Origin: Brassica napus
Taxonomy: Eukaryota > Streptophyta > Magnoliopsida > Brassicales > Brassicaceae
NCBI RefSeq assembly: GCF_020379485.1
Contig: NC_063439.1
Span: 14,329,683-14,393,682 of the forward strand
Length of the DNA: 64,000 bases
Direction: 5' to 3'
The position numbers and the translations under genes are program-made. Below are positions 10,994 through 21,484 of this stretch, piece by piece. Under the pieces are notes generated by a model, which ran no database searches, was not told the origin of the DNA, and saw nothing but the letters and a program-made list of their open reading frames with translations. Every line of letters begins with the position of its first letter. Position 1 is the first letter of the stretch.

Positions 10994-13900
10994 ATTTTTT
11001 TTTTTGAATTGAATGTTAAATTTAATTAAAAAAAAAAGACCTTGTTACAACTATGTGTATCCATTCCTAAGATTTTCTGTACAAGTCTAGAGAAAAAACC
11101 AAATAGAAGAATAGCAATTTTTCTCCCTTAACTCATCAACCTCCTCATCCTTTATCCACCTTCTCAAATCTACCTAGCTTTCACTCCTACTAGGCAGCCA
11201 GCTCTCACTCCTACTGGATCTCCTCATCACAAATCAACCTTCCCAAGTCTACCTAGCTCTCACTCCTACTAGGCAGCCAGCTCTCACTCCTACTGGATGT
11301 CCAGCTCTCACTCCTACTAGACCTTCTCAACCAGAACTCACAAAAATAAGATTCGAGCTCACTCCCTTCATCGAGTGCTAAACCAAAAAACCATTCCTCC
11401 TTCCAACTCCTTATTGCCTCTCCTCTGCATAATGAAAACATTCCTCATGTTCTTATCCAGCCTTATGGCCAAAACTTCACTTGGGGTAGGTTTCTCATCA
11501 TGTTTCCTTCTATTTCTTTCCATCCAAATTGCATGCACAGCATCTTGCATCATATATCGAGTGACAAAAAGTTTTATTTTGCTCCAGCTTCTACGCATAG
11601 TTGTGAGTTGAATTAAACTCTCCCAATCTCCCGTGAACTGACCTTGCAAGACCCCTTCCATTAGCACTTCCCATATTTGCATAGAGTAAGGGCATTTGAA
11701 AAAAGGTGCTCTACAGTCTCCAAAGGATGTCTACACAAAACACACGAACCATCCGCTTTGACACTCCAAGTTATTATACGATCTCCAGTGGAAAGCCTCC
11801 CTAGCATCACCATCCAAGTGACAAAAGCATATTTGGGAATAGCATGTTTAAACCATACAGTAGAGTGCCATGAGCAACAAAGATGCTTCTCTCGAATATT
11901 TTGCCAAGTATCACAAGTGAAAAAAGCAGCTTTGTATCTACCCTTCTCATTCCTCCACAGAGACACATCCTCCTCATCAACCCACTTCTCCTTCATCTTC
12001 TCAATTTCCAACTCCACTGCATTTAGAATATGAACTCGATGATGTCTCCTCCTGTGACTTTTACAAGCTTCCACAGTATCTTTTGCACGTATGCCCAGAT
12101 CAATGTGTCCTCTACCACTCAAAACCTCTTGTAGACGACCCATTGGAGACCAAGCTTCAAACCAAAAGGACGCTTTCTTTCCATTTCGCACCTCCACTTG
12201 ATATAAACTTTTTGCAATCTCACGACATTTTAGAAGCTTTTTCCACATCCATGAACCACTCTGTGTGTTCTCCTTTATCATCCAAATAGAACCCTTTCTT
12301 GTAAGATAAGTTTGTATCCAATTGACCCAAAGAGAACGTGTTGATAGGATCCTCCAAAGCAACTTTAGACAGCAAACTAAGTTAACCTCCTTTAAAGGTC
12401 TGACACCCAACCCACTTTCTTGCTTTGTTCTGCAGACATCTCTCCATACAACTTTAGTTTTTCTCCCATTTAGCTCCGGACCAGACCAAAGAAAGCTTGA
12501 ACACAGTCTCTCGATTTCCTTGATGCAACCACTGGGTAATCTAAATGCAGCCATCCAGAAATTTGTCAAACTCATAATAACAGAGTTGATAAGTTGTAAA
12601 CGTCCCGCATATGAAAGAAACCTTCCCGTCCACGAACTCACTCTCTTCCGGATTTTCTCTATCAGAGGGAGATAATCAAGCACAGTCATTCTCTTCGTTA
12701 ATAAGGGAAGCCCCAAGTAGCGTACCGGAAGTGACCCTGTAGCAAACTGAAAATCTCTCAGAATCTCTTCTCTCTTCTGCATATTACCCGCCATAAACAG
12801 AGTGGACTTTTCCATACTAATCTTCAACCCACTCATTCTATCAAAATCATCAAACTCCCTGAGAATTCCTTCAATTGAATTCCGAGTTCCATCTGCAAAC
12901 ACCCTTAGATCATCAGCAAAACACAGATGTGTGAGATCAATATTTTGCACTTCGGATGAAAACCAATTTGACCTCCACGCGCCGCTTCATCTAACATTTT
13001 TGACAGAACGTTCATACAAATAACAAACAGGTATGGCGACAACGAGCAGCCTTGTCTTAACCCTCTCTTACTCTGGAAATAACCCGCCAACTCTCCATTG
13101 ACTTGCACTGAGAAGGAAGGTTACACATAGAGAAATCCAGGCGATAAACTTGTCCGGGAGACCCAAGGCCGTTAAAGTGTTGATGAGAAAGGACCAATGG
13201 ACTGAGTCAAAAGCCTTTGATATGTCTATTTGCATAGCACATCTAGCAGAGATATCTTCCTGATGATAGTCTTTAACTAGTTATGTTGCCAGCAAAACAT
13301 TCTCCATAAGCAGCCTTTCCTTTATAAACGCAGATTGATTTAACATAATGAATTTAGGAAGCACACATTTTAACCTGTTTGCTATGATCATTGAGATAGC
13401 TTTATACAGAACGTTGCAACAGGAGATGGGACGGTAATCTTTCATCATCTTAGATTCCTCCTTCTTTGGTATCAAAGCCAATATGGTAGAGTTTACTCCC
13501 TTTGGTAGAAACCCCTTCACAAAGAAAGACTGTATTGCCACTATAACATCGTCTCCAATTACTTCCCACGCTTCCTTAAAGAATTCAGATGTATAAACGT
13601 CTGGCCCTGGAGACTTACTACCCGGCATATGAAATATAACCTCCTTTATTTCTTCTCTTGTGACTTCTCTCTCAAGGTTCCTGCAATCCATCTCACTACA
13701 TTGATACCCCAACAGCTCCTTCAGTCTATCCACTGAAACACCTTCGAAATCATCCGGTTGCTTCGTCATAAACTCCGCGAAGAAACTTTCTGCTTCTGCT
13801 TTAATCTCTTCATCCGTCTTTGCCAAAGACCCATCTGCTCTCTGTATTTCATGGATGGCATTCCTAATTTCTCGAAGCTTTGCTGAGTTTTGAAAAAACT

Positions 13901-14273
13901 TGTTATTACCATCCCCTACATCAAGCCAGTGCACCTTCTAGCATTGCTTGAGAAACTCTTCTTCCAACTCTGCCAAGCGTTTCCATCTTGTATTTGCTTC
14001 ATTTTCCGCACGCATAGCTTCCATAGTAGGATTGTTTAACGTCTCTCCCTGCTTTTGACATAAAACCTGATACGCCTCACCGGTTTTTCTTGAGATATCT
14101 CCTAACTTCATTTTACTCAGGGCTCTCAGTGGCTGCTTCAAAGCTTTTAGCTGCTTCGTAAGACGAAACATAGCAGAAGTTGAGTTGAATAACTTCTCAT
14201 AATCCTTCCATTGATCTTCCATTAAAGGTTTGAACTCTGGCATCTTCGATATTGCATTAGTGAACTTGAAAGG
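10994..14273 (-). pseudogene. LINE ORF2, 3' portion (reverse transcriptase and zinc-finger region)
   Basis: Read on the minus strand this is the downstream part of a plant L1-type ORF2. It starts just after the endonuclease-to-RT linker (PFKFTNAISK, near 14273), continues through the RT core (DYRPISCCNVLYKAISMIIA near 13420, then GLRQGCSLSPYLF near 13070 and CFADDL near 12910), and then the C-terminal zf-RVT region (FVTWMVMLGRLSTGDRI and C-LC...E-VEHLF near 11720). Frame changes near 13280, 13110, 12930 and 11670 break it. The 3' end is a T-run on the plus strand (10995-11005), the poly-A tail. The endonuclease part is missing here but reappears at 21293-21484, in frame with this piece. Confidence 0.9.
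11170..11325. repeat. Short tandem motif in LINE 3' region
   Basis: Five copies of AGCTCTCACTCCTACTRG lie in the LINE's 3' region, arranged as two ~45-bp pairs plus a single copy. On the LINE strand they would encode an SRSESW-type repeat after the end of the zinc-finger region. This is probably local slippage amplification. Confidence 0.7.
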
Positions 14274-14466
14274 TGTTGTAGGCACAGGGGGGGGGGGGGG
14301 GTAACCCACGAATTGGTTGAAGAAGGAACCAAGGTTTCAACCTGAAAACAAGAGAACCGATTTTTATGAGTTTTTAGAGTTTTATAATGCAAACAGAAAC
14401 AATTATGAAAACAAATGAGATGATAATGATAATAAAACAAGATAAATAAACAAAGAGAAGGGATAG

Positions 14467-15787
14467 TGATATCACTCAAATTACCCTAAAGAGTGTTACT
14501 CTCATCAAAAGAGGTTCAGGTGTAGTACTTAGGGATCGAATCCACAGAGACTCTAGGATTACTCAACAGACTTAAATAATTAGAAATGAAGATAGACTAA
14601 AAGGTTTTAATAGTTCTAAAAGCAGTAAATGATAAATCGAAAACAAAAGTGATTCAATATATTGAATTGAAGTGGTTTAAAGATTGGGAAAGCAGCTAGA
14701 TTCATGCAATTCTCAGGTATAAAATGTATGCACTTAGTTTAGACTAAAGGGTATGATGGTTTTTGAACTAAACAATGATTTAACCGGATAGGTTATCTTT
14801 GCTAGATCTCGGATCTCAACTGTCGTATTTTGATCTCGAGAGAGTGTCGATCGATGTGACTTGATGTACATTGACCGATACACCTTTGTAACGATCGACC
14901 GACAGAACGATAGTTGCGTCGATCGATGGTTATTCAGCGAGCTTTGCTAACGGGTTTAAATTGTTCTCTAACCTTCTCAGACCAACTGTCGTTGCGCCTG
15001 AGTTAGTTAGATCACGCAAATGGGTTCAGGTATTGAGGGGAAACGGTCAGTTGGACTCAATTAATCCTAGGATCTAAAATGAAGGTGATCAATCTCAATT
15101 TTAGCATTAAGTGCATAAGAAATGAAAGAACAATCAAAACACCTTTTTAATAGTCATATTAGCAGTACATAATTTCAACCATGGTGAGAAACCTAAATCA
15201 AACAATTGGTTTACTCAAACATATTCATGAGAGACAAAGTCATGATGATGTGAAATAAACTCAAATGAAACATAGAACACAAATAGATTGAGTAATAGAA
15301 ATAAAGGAGTTCAAGATCTTCTCTGTTTTGCAGTCTTAGATCTATCTCTCTAATCCTAAGCTCTTCTAATGGTAGCCAAAATGCTCCTTCTCCAAAACTA
15401 GGTCTTTTTCAAGTGTCTACCTAGAAATGATACAAAACCCTAGTATATATAGCCTAACATGCGGCTAGGGACTTAAGTTGTAAATAATAGATCTTCTGGG
15501 AAATGAAATCTTTTAATTTGCGATTTCATTCGTGTGACTGGGCATCGATCGATGCACATGTATGTATGTCGATCGATGGTAAGTGATTATGATCGACCGA
15601 TTGTTGCTCTTCAAGCGTCGATCGATATTCCTTGCGTAAAAGCATTCCAAAATGTCCCAAAAGTATCATTTCCTTCCATCAGGTGAATAAACCTGTATTT
15701 GCTTTGAAAAGACTCTAAAACATGATTAATACATCTTAAAACCTTTATATACCATGTATAAAAACGGGTGAAAATCATGGTATATCA
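14467..15787 (-). repeat. 3' LTR of Athila-like element A
   Basis: This 1321-bp LTR begins TGATATCACTC and ends GGTATATCA on the plus strand and is read from the minus strand. It is bordered at 15788 by a polypurine tract. A TATA box (CTATATATAC on the minus strand) lies near 15441-15450. TCGATCGATG-type words occur at 14851, 14922, 15544, 15571 and 15618. It matches the LTR at 38432-39750 in length, ends and internal landmarks, so both belong to one family. No 5' LTR of element A is visible in the window. Confidence 0.85.
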
Positions 15788-15802
15788 ACTCCCCCAGACT
15801 TA
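15788..15802 (-). promoter_or_regulatory. Polypurine tract of element A
   Basis: On the minus strand the sequence AAGTCTGGGGGAGT directly precedes the LTR start TGATATACC. This is the expected primer site for plus-strand DNA synthesis. An equivalent tract sits at 39751 (element B), and a CCCCCAAACTT version at 23198 (element C). Confidence 0.8.
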
Positions 15803-16422
15803 TCTTTTGACTTGTCCTCAAGTTAAACCAACGGACAATCTCTCTGGAAGAGGATTGAAAACATCAGGGACTCACAGATTTGAAACATTGAAATTATCAC
15901 CTCTATAATATTGCATTCCACATCTAAAGTTCTTTCTTACAGATATACATTATGCAATAACCTAGCTTAGCAACCAAAATCATCTAGCCAACAATCTTAA
16001 CTAATCTTATTATCAATCTCCTCAACCAACCTCATATCTTAATGTAAAAAGTGTAGGCTTTACCTTGGGAGTATCGATCACAAGATGCAAGGATTTCAGA
16101 CAAGTATCTGGAACTGCAGGTAAAAGTTAGTTCCTAATTTCTCTCTCTCTAATTTCTCTCTTGAGTCAAAGTCTGCTTCCATTGCAGGATCAGTGACCAA
16201 GATTGGACAGACTTCCATGAATCAAAACTTAATGGTGGTTGCCACCAAGCTCTGTTCATTTTTTTTGACCTATATCCAAGAGTTCTTTGCGAAAGCGAGC
16301 CTTGAAGATTACCGCCTCCAAGTCCTGTTTCGAACTCTTTTATTGGAGTCTTTTATGAATCAAGCCTTAATGGTTTTAGCCACCAAGTCCTGTTCAGACT
16401 TATCATAATTAAACAATAGATC

Positions 16423-16511
<89 letters not shown>

Positions 16512-17284
16512 TTAAACATACTAACTAATCTAGGGTCGAAATTAGAGAGAGGAATGTGATATATAATTCTACACAAGGCTTTACCTTCCAGACTTGTCTG
16601 AAAAATCCGATCACATGTATACCAAGCCCCAAGACAAGCAGTGAAGTCAGGTTAGTGTTGGAGGTTAGCTTCGGTTCTTTCTAACAAGCTAGCAAGTGTG
16701 TATAGTTGACTGGTTGATCCACTTTAGCATCTATAGTATTATCTGCAGTCAGTAAATCTAGAATGGTGCTAGAAAGTGGTTAGACATTCAAGTAGATATC
16801 ATTAGTTCATAATCCCCTTCTTGACTCAATAAAATTATTTTTGAAAATATTTTTGACAAAAACTCAAGAAAGTGGTGTTAGTAAGTACCTCCCCCAGACT
16901 TAAATTGCACCGACTCGGTGCAAAGTGCCCAAGGGTAGGTTAAAATCAAGTTAGATGTTTGAGAATGTTAGAGTGAGAATGAAGTACCTATCCGTACTAC
17001 ACATCGATCGATGTAATCCTCTCCATATCGATCGATGTTACTCACCCAGAATTGATCGATGTAATCCTCTCCATATCGATCGATGGCGAAGCACAAAATT
17101 TTTTGCATGTGCTTGGAGTCAAACTCGATTTCCTTGCCTAATGTTAGCTCTGTTAGACAACCAAGTATAAGAAATAATAAGCATCCTCAAACATAAAATA
17201 TAAGTTTAAAAACATAAATCCTACAAGTTCAGAAAATAAATAAATAAGTTCATAATAGGAGGGGAAGAGATAGAGATGTGAGGA
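15803..17284 (-). other. Non-coding 3' region of element A
   Basis: This is the long untranslated stretch between the envelope-position ORF and the 3' LTR, characteristic of Athila elements. It holds a diverged direct repeat: ATGAATCAA..CTTAATGGT appears at about 16216 and 16354. It also has a second purine-rich block at 16893 (minus TCTGGGGGAGG) and four TCGATCGATG words at 17003-17082. No reading frame shows a family signature. Confidence 0.75.
16423..16512. repeat. (ATT)n microsatellite, about 30 units
   Basis: An uninterrupted ATT trinucleotide run inside the non-coding region of element A. The related element B has a shorter, interrupted version at 40392-40443, so the run predates the split of the two copies and has since changed length. 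Confidence 0.95.
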
Positions 17285-18691
17285 CTAGTCGGTGTCCTCA
17301 TCAGTCGCCTCATCGTCCTCTGGGGAAGGGTCCCTGCGTGCTGCTGCTGGTGCTGGTGCCTGCGCTCCTGTGGCTATCCTGCTCTGACAAGACACTCTAG
17401 CCCAGATGGCCTGAAGAGCGTCCACCACGAACCTCTGAAAGTCTCCCTGGTCGTGCATAGGGATGTCCGGTATGTTCGGGAAGTCGGGGAGAGGAGGTGC
17501 CTGTGCGTCCTGAGCTCTGGTACGGTGAATGCTGGGAGGTCGGCGTGACATGTTCCGCGGGTTGCGGAGGAATGCCTCGTCTGGCATGCATCGAAGCTGC
17601 TCCACGTTGTTGCCGAAGTCAGTGATCCTCCTATCTGGTAGGGGTAGAAGGCGATGCTCATCGCGGATCCTGAAGCGCCATAGTTTCCCTTCCTCGAGCC
17701 ATAGCGAGTGCACCAAGTGCTGCTTGTCGATGAAGGCGTGGTCGCGGTCGGCAGAGTGAGAGTCGAGGCGGATGCCGAGATACTGGAAAATCGGGGCCAG
17801 AAGACTCCCAACTGTCTCCTTCTTCTTCTTACCCTTGCTGGTGAAGGGCTTCTTCTTCAGCTCCACCACGTGCGCGGGAAAGACAGCTCCGAGGTTCGGC
17901 GGGCTTACTTCGCCGTCCTTGTCCAACTCAACCAAATTCACCACGCCATTCACTGCACAGAAAAGTAATGTGAGCTCCTTTATCCTGACCTTGTTGGGCT
18001 CCATCTTGCAAACCAGTGTGTTTGCAAGGAGCCATAGGAAGTAGCAAAGTGCAGGATGGCGGATGTCTGATAGCACGGCCATGTTCGTGTCCCAAACTCC
18101 TGTGCCGACGATGTCCCAGAATCCCTCGAGGTGTGAGAAAGGTGGGACCGTGTAGGAGGCGATGCTCTCATCGAAACCGTAGATGCGGCAGAGCTCGGTG
18201 ATAGTGATCCTGTAGCATGTCCCTCTGGCGAAGAAGGTCAAATTGCCATCTCCCGCTACCCTCGCTGCTGAAGTCCTGTAAGTGACCTCGACAGTGGCCA
18301 TGAACTGGCGGACGAGATCGGGGTAGAGGTCGTAAGCGCGAGAGGGCATGGTACCGAGTCCTAGCTGTGTGATCATGTCCTTAATATCTCCCTCGATCCC
18401 GAGCTTCTTTAGGATGGGTCGGTCGAGGAATTTGGTGGGCTCGATAGAGACTCCAAGCCAAGCGTTGTAGAAGAGGCTGTCGTAGTCGTCCCAGTTATCG
18501 AACAGAGGACGCTGACGGCACTCGTTGCTGTTGATCGCTGCCTTAGGATCATCATAGTGCGGGACATCGAATGGTGTGTTTTCGGCGCGAGGCCATGGAG
18601 GACGCTGTGGGTTGGAGGAGCTGCTAGTCTCGTCGAACCTCCTTTTCGACCTGAGTTCTCTGTTTCGTGTGTTTGTCTCTGAATTGCTCAT
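17285..18691 (-). CDS. Athila envelope-position ORF (Arabidopsis retrotransposon ORF-1-like)
   Basis: An intact 468-codon frame lies downstream of integrase, the position of the envelope-like gene in Athila/Calypso elements. The sequence resembles the ATHILA ORF-1 family (PF03078 from memory). It has a polar N-terminus (SNSETNTRNRELRSKRRFDE), a central block with FDNWDDYDSLFYNAWLGV, GTCYRITITELCRIYGF and RHPALCYFLWLLANTLV, and an acidic C-terminus (SPEDDEATDEDTD). ALCYFLWLLANTLV is the only hydrophobic stretch of note; no signal peptide is evident. The ATG at 18691 was chosen because a consensus splice acceptor ends exactly at the base before it. The in-frame codons further upstream consist of IDR-type motif sequence. 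It is the only undisturbed retroelement ORF in the window, while its polymerase is broken. Confidence 0.8.
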   Translation of the reverse strand: MSNSETNTRNRELRSKRRFDETSSSSNPQRPPWPRAENTPFDVPHYDDPKAAINSNECRQRPLFDNWDDYDSLFYNAWLGVSIEPTKFLDRPILKKLGIEGDIKDMITQLGLGTMPSRAYDLYPDLVRQFMATVEVTYRTSAARVAGDGNLTFFARGTCYRITITELCRIYGFDESIASYTVPPFSHLEGFWDIVGTGVWDTNMAVLSDIRHPALCYFLWLLANTLVCKMEPNKVRIKELTLLFCAVNGVVNLVELDKDGEVSPPNLGAVFPAHVVELKKKPFTSKGKKKKETVGSLLAPIFQYLGIRLDSHSADRDHAFIDKQHLVHSLWLEEGKLWRFRIRDEHRLLPLPDRRITDFGNNVEQLRCMPDEAFLRNPRNMSRRPPSIHRTRAQDAQAPPLPDFPNIPDIPMHDQGDFQRFVVDALQAIWARVSCQSRIATGAQAPAPAAARRDPSPEDDEATDEDTD

Positions 18692-18714
18692 CTGAAACCA
18701 AGAAGAAAAGAAAG
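18692..18714 (-). promoter_or_regulatory. Splice acceptor at the envelope-position ATG
   Basis: On the minus strand CTTTCTTTTCTTCTTGG is followed by TTTCAG and then directly by the ATG at 18691. This is a strong plant 3' splice site (pyrimidine tract plus CAG). Its placement suggests the ORF is expressed from a spliced subgenomic RNA, as retroviral env genes are. The donor would lie in the missing 5' part of the element. Confidence 0.6.
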
Positions 18715-19474
18715 TTAGCATTGTCGATAAAAGGTAGTATCGATCTATGGGTTGTACTGAACATCGATCCATATCGCCAGGTCGGAACAATCGGACAAGA
18801 GAGCATCGGTCGATGCGAACGAGTTCATATCGACCGATGTCGAATTGCGAAACCTGCAAAATCACTCAACTCCAAATCGCGTTTATACGAATCAAAAGGC
18901 ATGGAAATCACAAACCGAACTCTAGATAAACAATATGAAATACAAAAACATCTCTCAATCACACTAAATCAAGCGTTCTAGTCCAACTCAAAACGAAAAC
19001 CCTAATTTTTCGAAAAATGTAAAATTTCGAGTGCATACCTTGAATGTTGATTTGGGGAGTGGATTTAACAGTTACAGAGTGAGAAATCGAGTGGATTTAG
19101 GCGAAGAACGGACGAAATCCGTCAACAATCGAGAGAGAAAAGGGGTGTTTTTGTTTTCGGTTTCGTTTGTGAGTGTGGAAGAGGAAGTGGGCTGATATCG
19201 AGTGAAATAAGTGTTTTAACCGTCGATATGCCCGCATCGATCGATGGCAGTAATGCCTCGTCGATCGATGTCCTCTTTAAAGACAAATACTAATTTCTAA
19301 ATTTCTTAAATAATGCTAATATTAAAAAAAAACAGAAATTACTATTAATTACTATTAAATAAAAATTATTAATTTTAATTAATGATTTTAATTAAATATT
19401 TTTTTTATTATAAAATGGGTTACCTCCCATTCAGCGCTTAATTTTTAAGTCTTTAGCTCGACTTCCTGATTAAA
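18715..19474 (-). other. Spacer between integrase and envelope-position ORF, element A
   Basis: No coding signal. It contains TCGATCGATG-type words (18741, 18763, 18805, 18829, 19236, 19259), an AT-rich block at 19300-19400, and the motif TGGGTTACCTCCCATTC with AGCGCTTA (19416-19440). The same motif occurs at 41119-41143 in element B. It is purine-rich on the element's strand and could be an internal polypurine tract. Confidence 0.6.
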
Positions 19475-21215
19475 CTAATTATCAGGTTCATACAGCACCG
19501 TGAGCGCTTTCGCTGATGGTTTTGCCCAATAATGCTTAACTCGTTGGCCATTCACTGTAAATTCCTGGCCTTTATCATTTTGTAAGGTGATAGCTCCGGA
19601 GGGTTGAACGTTTGTTACGGTGAAGGGTCCAGACCAACGGGATTTTAGCTTTCCAGGAAATAAAGTTAATCGAGAGTTATAAAGGAGGACTTGATCATCT
19701 GGTTCGAAGTGCCGGGATATGATCTTTTTATCGTGATAAGCTTTAGTCCTTTCTTTATAGATTTTTGAATTTTTGAAAGCTAAATGTCTTATTTCATCAA
19801 GCTCGTTAAGCTGGATGAGTCTCCTTTCTGCAGCTGGTTTGATATCAAAGTTCAAAAGTTTAGTAGTCCAAGCTGCTTTATGTTCTAGTTCGACTGGTAG
19901 ATGACATGATTTGCCATAAAGGAGGTGGAATGGTGTTGTTCCTAACAGCGTTTTGTAGGCGGTCCTGTAGGCCCAAAGTGCATTATCTTGTTTCCTAGAC
20001 CAATCTTTTCTGGAGGTTCCTACGGTTTTCTCTAAGATTTCCTTAATTTACCGGTTAGAGACTTCTACTTGTCCAGTAGTTTGTGGGTGGTAAGGTGTAG
20101 CTACTCTATGATGAACACCATTCTTTTTAAGCAATCTATCAAAGATTTTGTTAATGAAATGAGTTCCACCGTCACTAATGACTACTCTTGAAACTCCAAA
20201 TCTTGGAAAGATTATACTCTTGAAGAGTTTAATAACCACATATGCGTCATTGGTAGGTGAAGCTACTGCTTCGACCCATTTGGATACGTAGTCTACAGCG
20301 ACTAGTATATATTTGTTTCCATATGAAGACGGGAAATGTCCCATAAAATCGATACCCCAGCAATCAAAGACTTCAACTTCAAGAATAAACTTTTGTTTCA
20401 TTTCGTGTCTTTTGCTGATTTTTCCACGTCTTTGGCATCTGTCACATTGGGTTATAAATGTATGGACATCGCTAAAAGTGGTCGGCCACCAAAATCCTGC
20501 TTGGAGAATTTTTGAAACCGTTTTAAAGGTAGCGAAATGTCCTGCATAATCAGCTCCGTGACATTTGTAAATAATATCGTCTGTATATGCCATCAGAACA
20601 ATGCTTATAAAGGGAAAGGTTCATCCCAATGATAGCGTCTTACTTCTCTGAAAAATTTCTTCCTCATATATCCCTTGAGTTCGTCTGGCTCAACCTCAGC
20701 TGCCAAATAGTTAACAATGTCGACATACCAGGGTCGGTTATCCGGGTTTCTACCAATCGCGTTTACCTCCCGTTGTGATAATTCCTGAGGTGTGAGATTA
20801 ATCTCATCACCGGAAACATTAACTTGTAAACCGAAGTTGATTTTAATAGACGGGGGTTCGTGATTTTGGTTATCGGGGAGATGAGAAATTACATCAGTCT
20901 CGTAATCGATCGATGTATCACTACGTGAATCGACCGATATGCCATCTCTCTCATCGATCGATAGATCTTCAGATGTGAGAGATATTTGACCGACGAAGGA
21001 TGTATCTATGTGTGCAACATTCTCTGTGGGAAAGAAATCGTCTATATGGACATCATCCTCTATCCTTATCCGGGAAAGATGGTCAGCGACTCCATTATCT
21101 ACTCCTCTCTTATCCTTAATCTCAATGTCAAACTCTTGGAGTAGTAGAATCCAGCGTATAAGTCGAGGTTTAGCATCTTTATTTTGCATTAAATATTTGA
21201 TGGCAGCGTGATCAG
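19475..21215 (-). pseudogene. Athila polymerase fragment: end of RNase H plus integrase
   Basis: On the minus strand the fragment opens inside RNase H ([17 protein letters not shown] near 21200, then [13 protein letters not shown]). After an SIDR-rich linker it enters integrase: the zinc-binding [10 protein letters not shown]...CDRCQRRG, then the catalytic core with [17 protein letters not shown] and [14 protein letters not shown] (D, D, E all present), then the C-terminal part ending YEPDN at 19475. A frame break lies at about 20600 and a stop replaces the codon after EVSNR (20048). RT, protease, gag and the 5' LTR are absent. The 5' edge is abrupt at ~21215, in the middle of RNase H. Confidence 0.9.
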
Positions 21216-21292
21216 TGCTGGTACCTCCTAGATGGCCGGTTTGGACGGTTTGGTGAGACGCTGGTTGAACCATGGATTTCGTGACCACAACA

Positions 21293-21484
21293 AAAGGTTT
21301 CCTCTTTCTCCTCTCTTCAATCTCTAGATGAATTCTGCACCTCAAGTGATCTGAGCAACCCCCAGAATCAAAAACACAGTATGTATGCCAGTTCTGCATC
21401 CACTCCTCATTTATCAATACTCTGTCCAGCTTCTTGCAAATTAAACCTTCCTCCCTTTTATTACCCCAAGTAAATCGTGGCCCC
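21293..21484 (-). pseudogene. LINE endonuclease fragment, partner of the 11-14 kb LINE
   Basis: The minus-strand translation [20 protein letters not shown], then [17 protein letters not shown] and ERRKRKPF is the C-terminal part of an L1-type apurinic endonuclease domain (SDH motif) and the start of the linker to RT. It stops at KPF, exactly where the LINE piece ending at 14273 begins (PFKFTN), separated by the 7-kb insertion and flanked by AAAGG. On the other side it is cut by the LTR starting at 21485, so the remaining 5' part of the LINE is not seen. Confidence 0.88.

Larger units (their letters stand above)
14274..21292 (-). mobile_element. 7.0-kb insertion splitting the LINE
   Basis: The insert begins TGTTGT and ends ACAACA and is flanked by AAAGG on both sides (14269-14273 and 21293-21297). 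Outside it, the LINE frame is continuous: the left flank starts PFKFTNAISK and the right flank ends RRKRKPF, sharing the CCTTT-encoded residues. This fits an LTR-type insertion with a 5-bp target duplication. The interior is mostly the truncated Athila element A (LTR at 14467-15787). The outer 193 bp on the left, which includes a G15 run at about 14287-14302, and ~75 bp on the right match neither the LINE nor Athila, so a third element may frame A. Confidence 0.75.

Noticed and set aside
17374..18201. Open frames antisense and out of frame to the envelope-position ORF
   Set aside because: GC-rich shadows of a real 468-codon frame; no family signatures.
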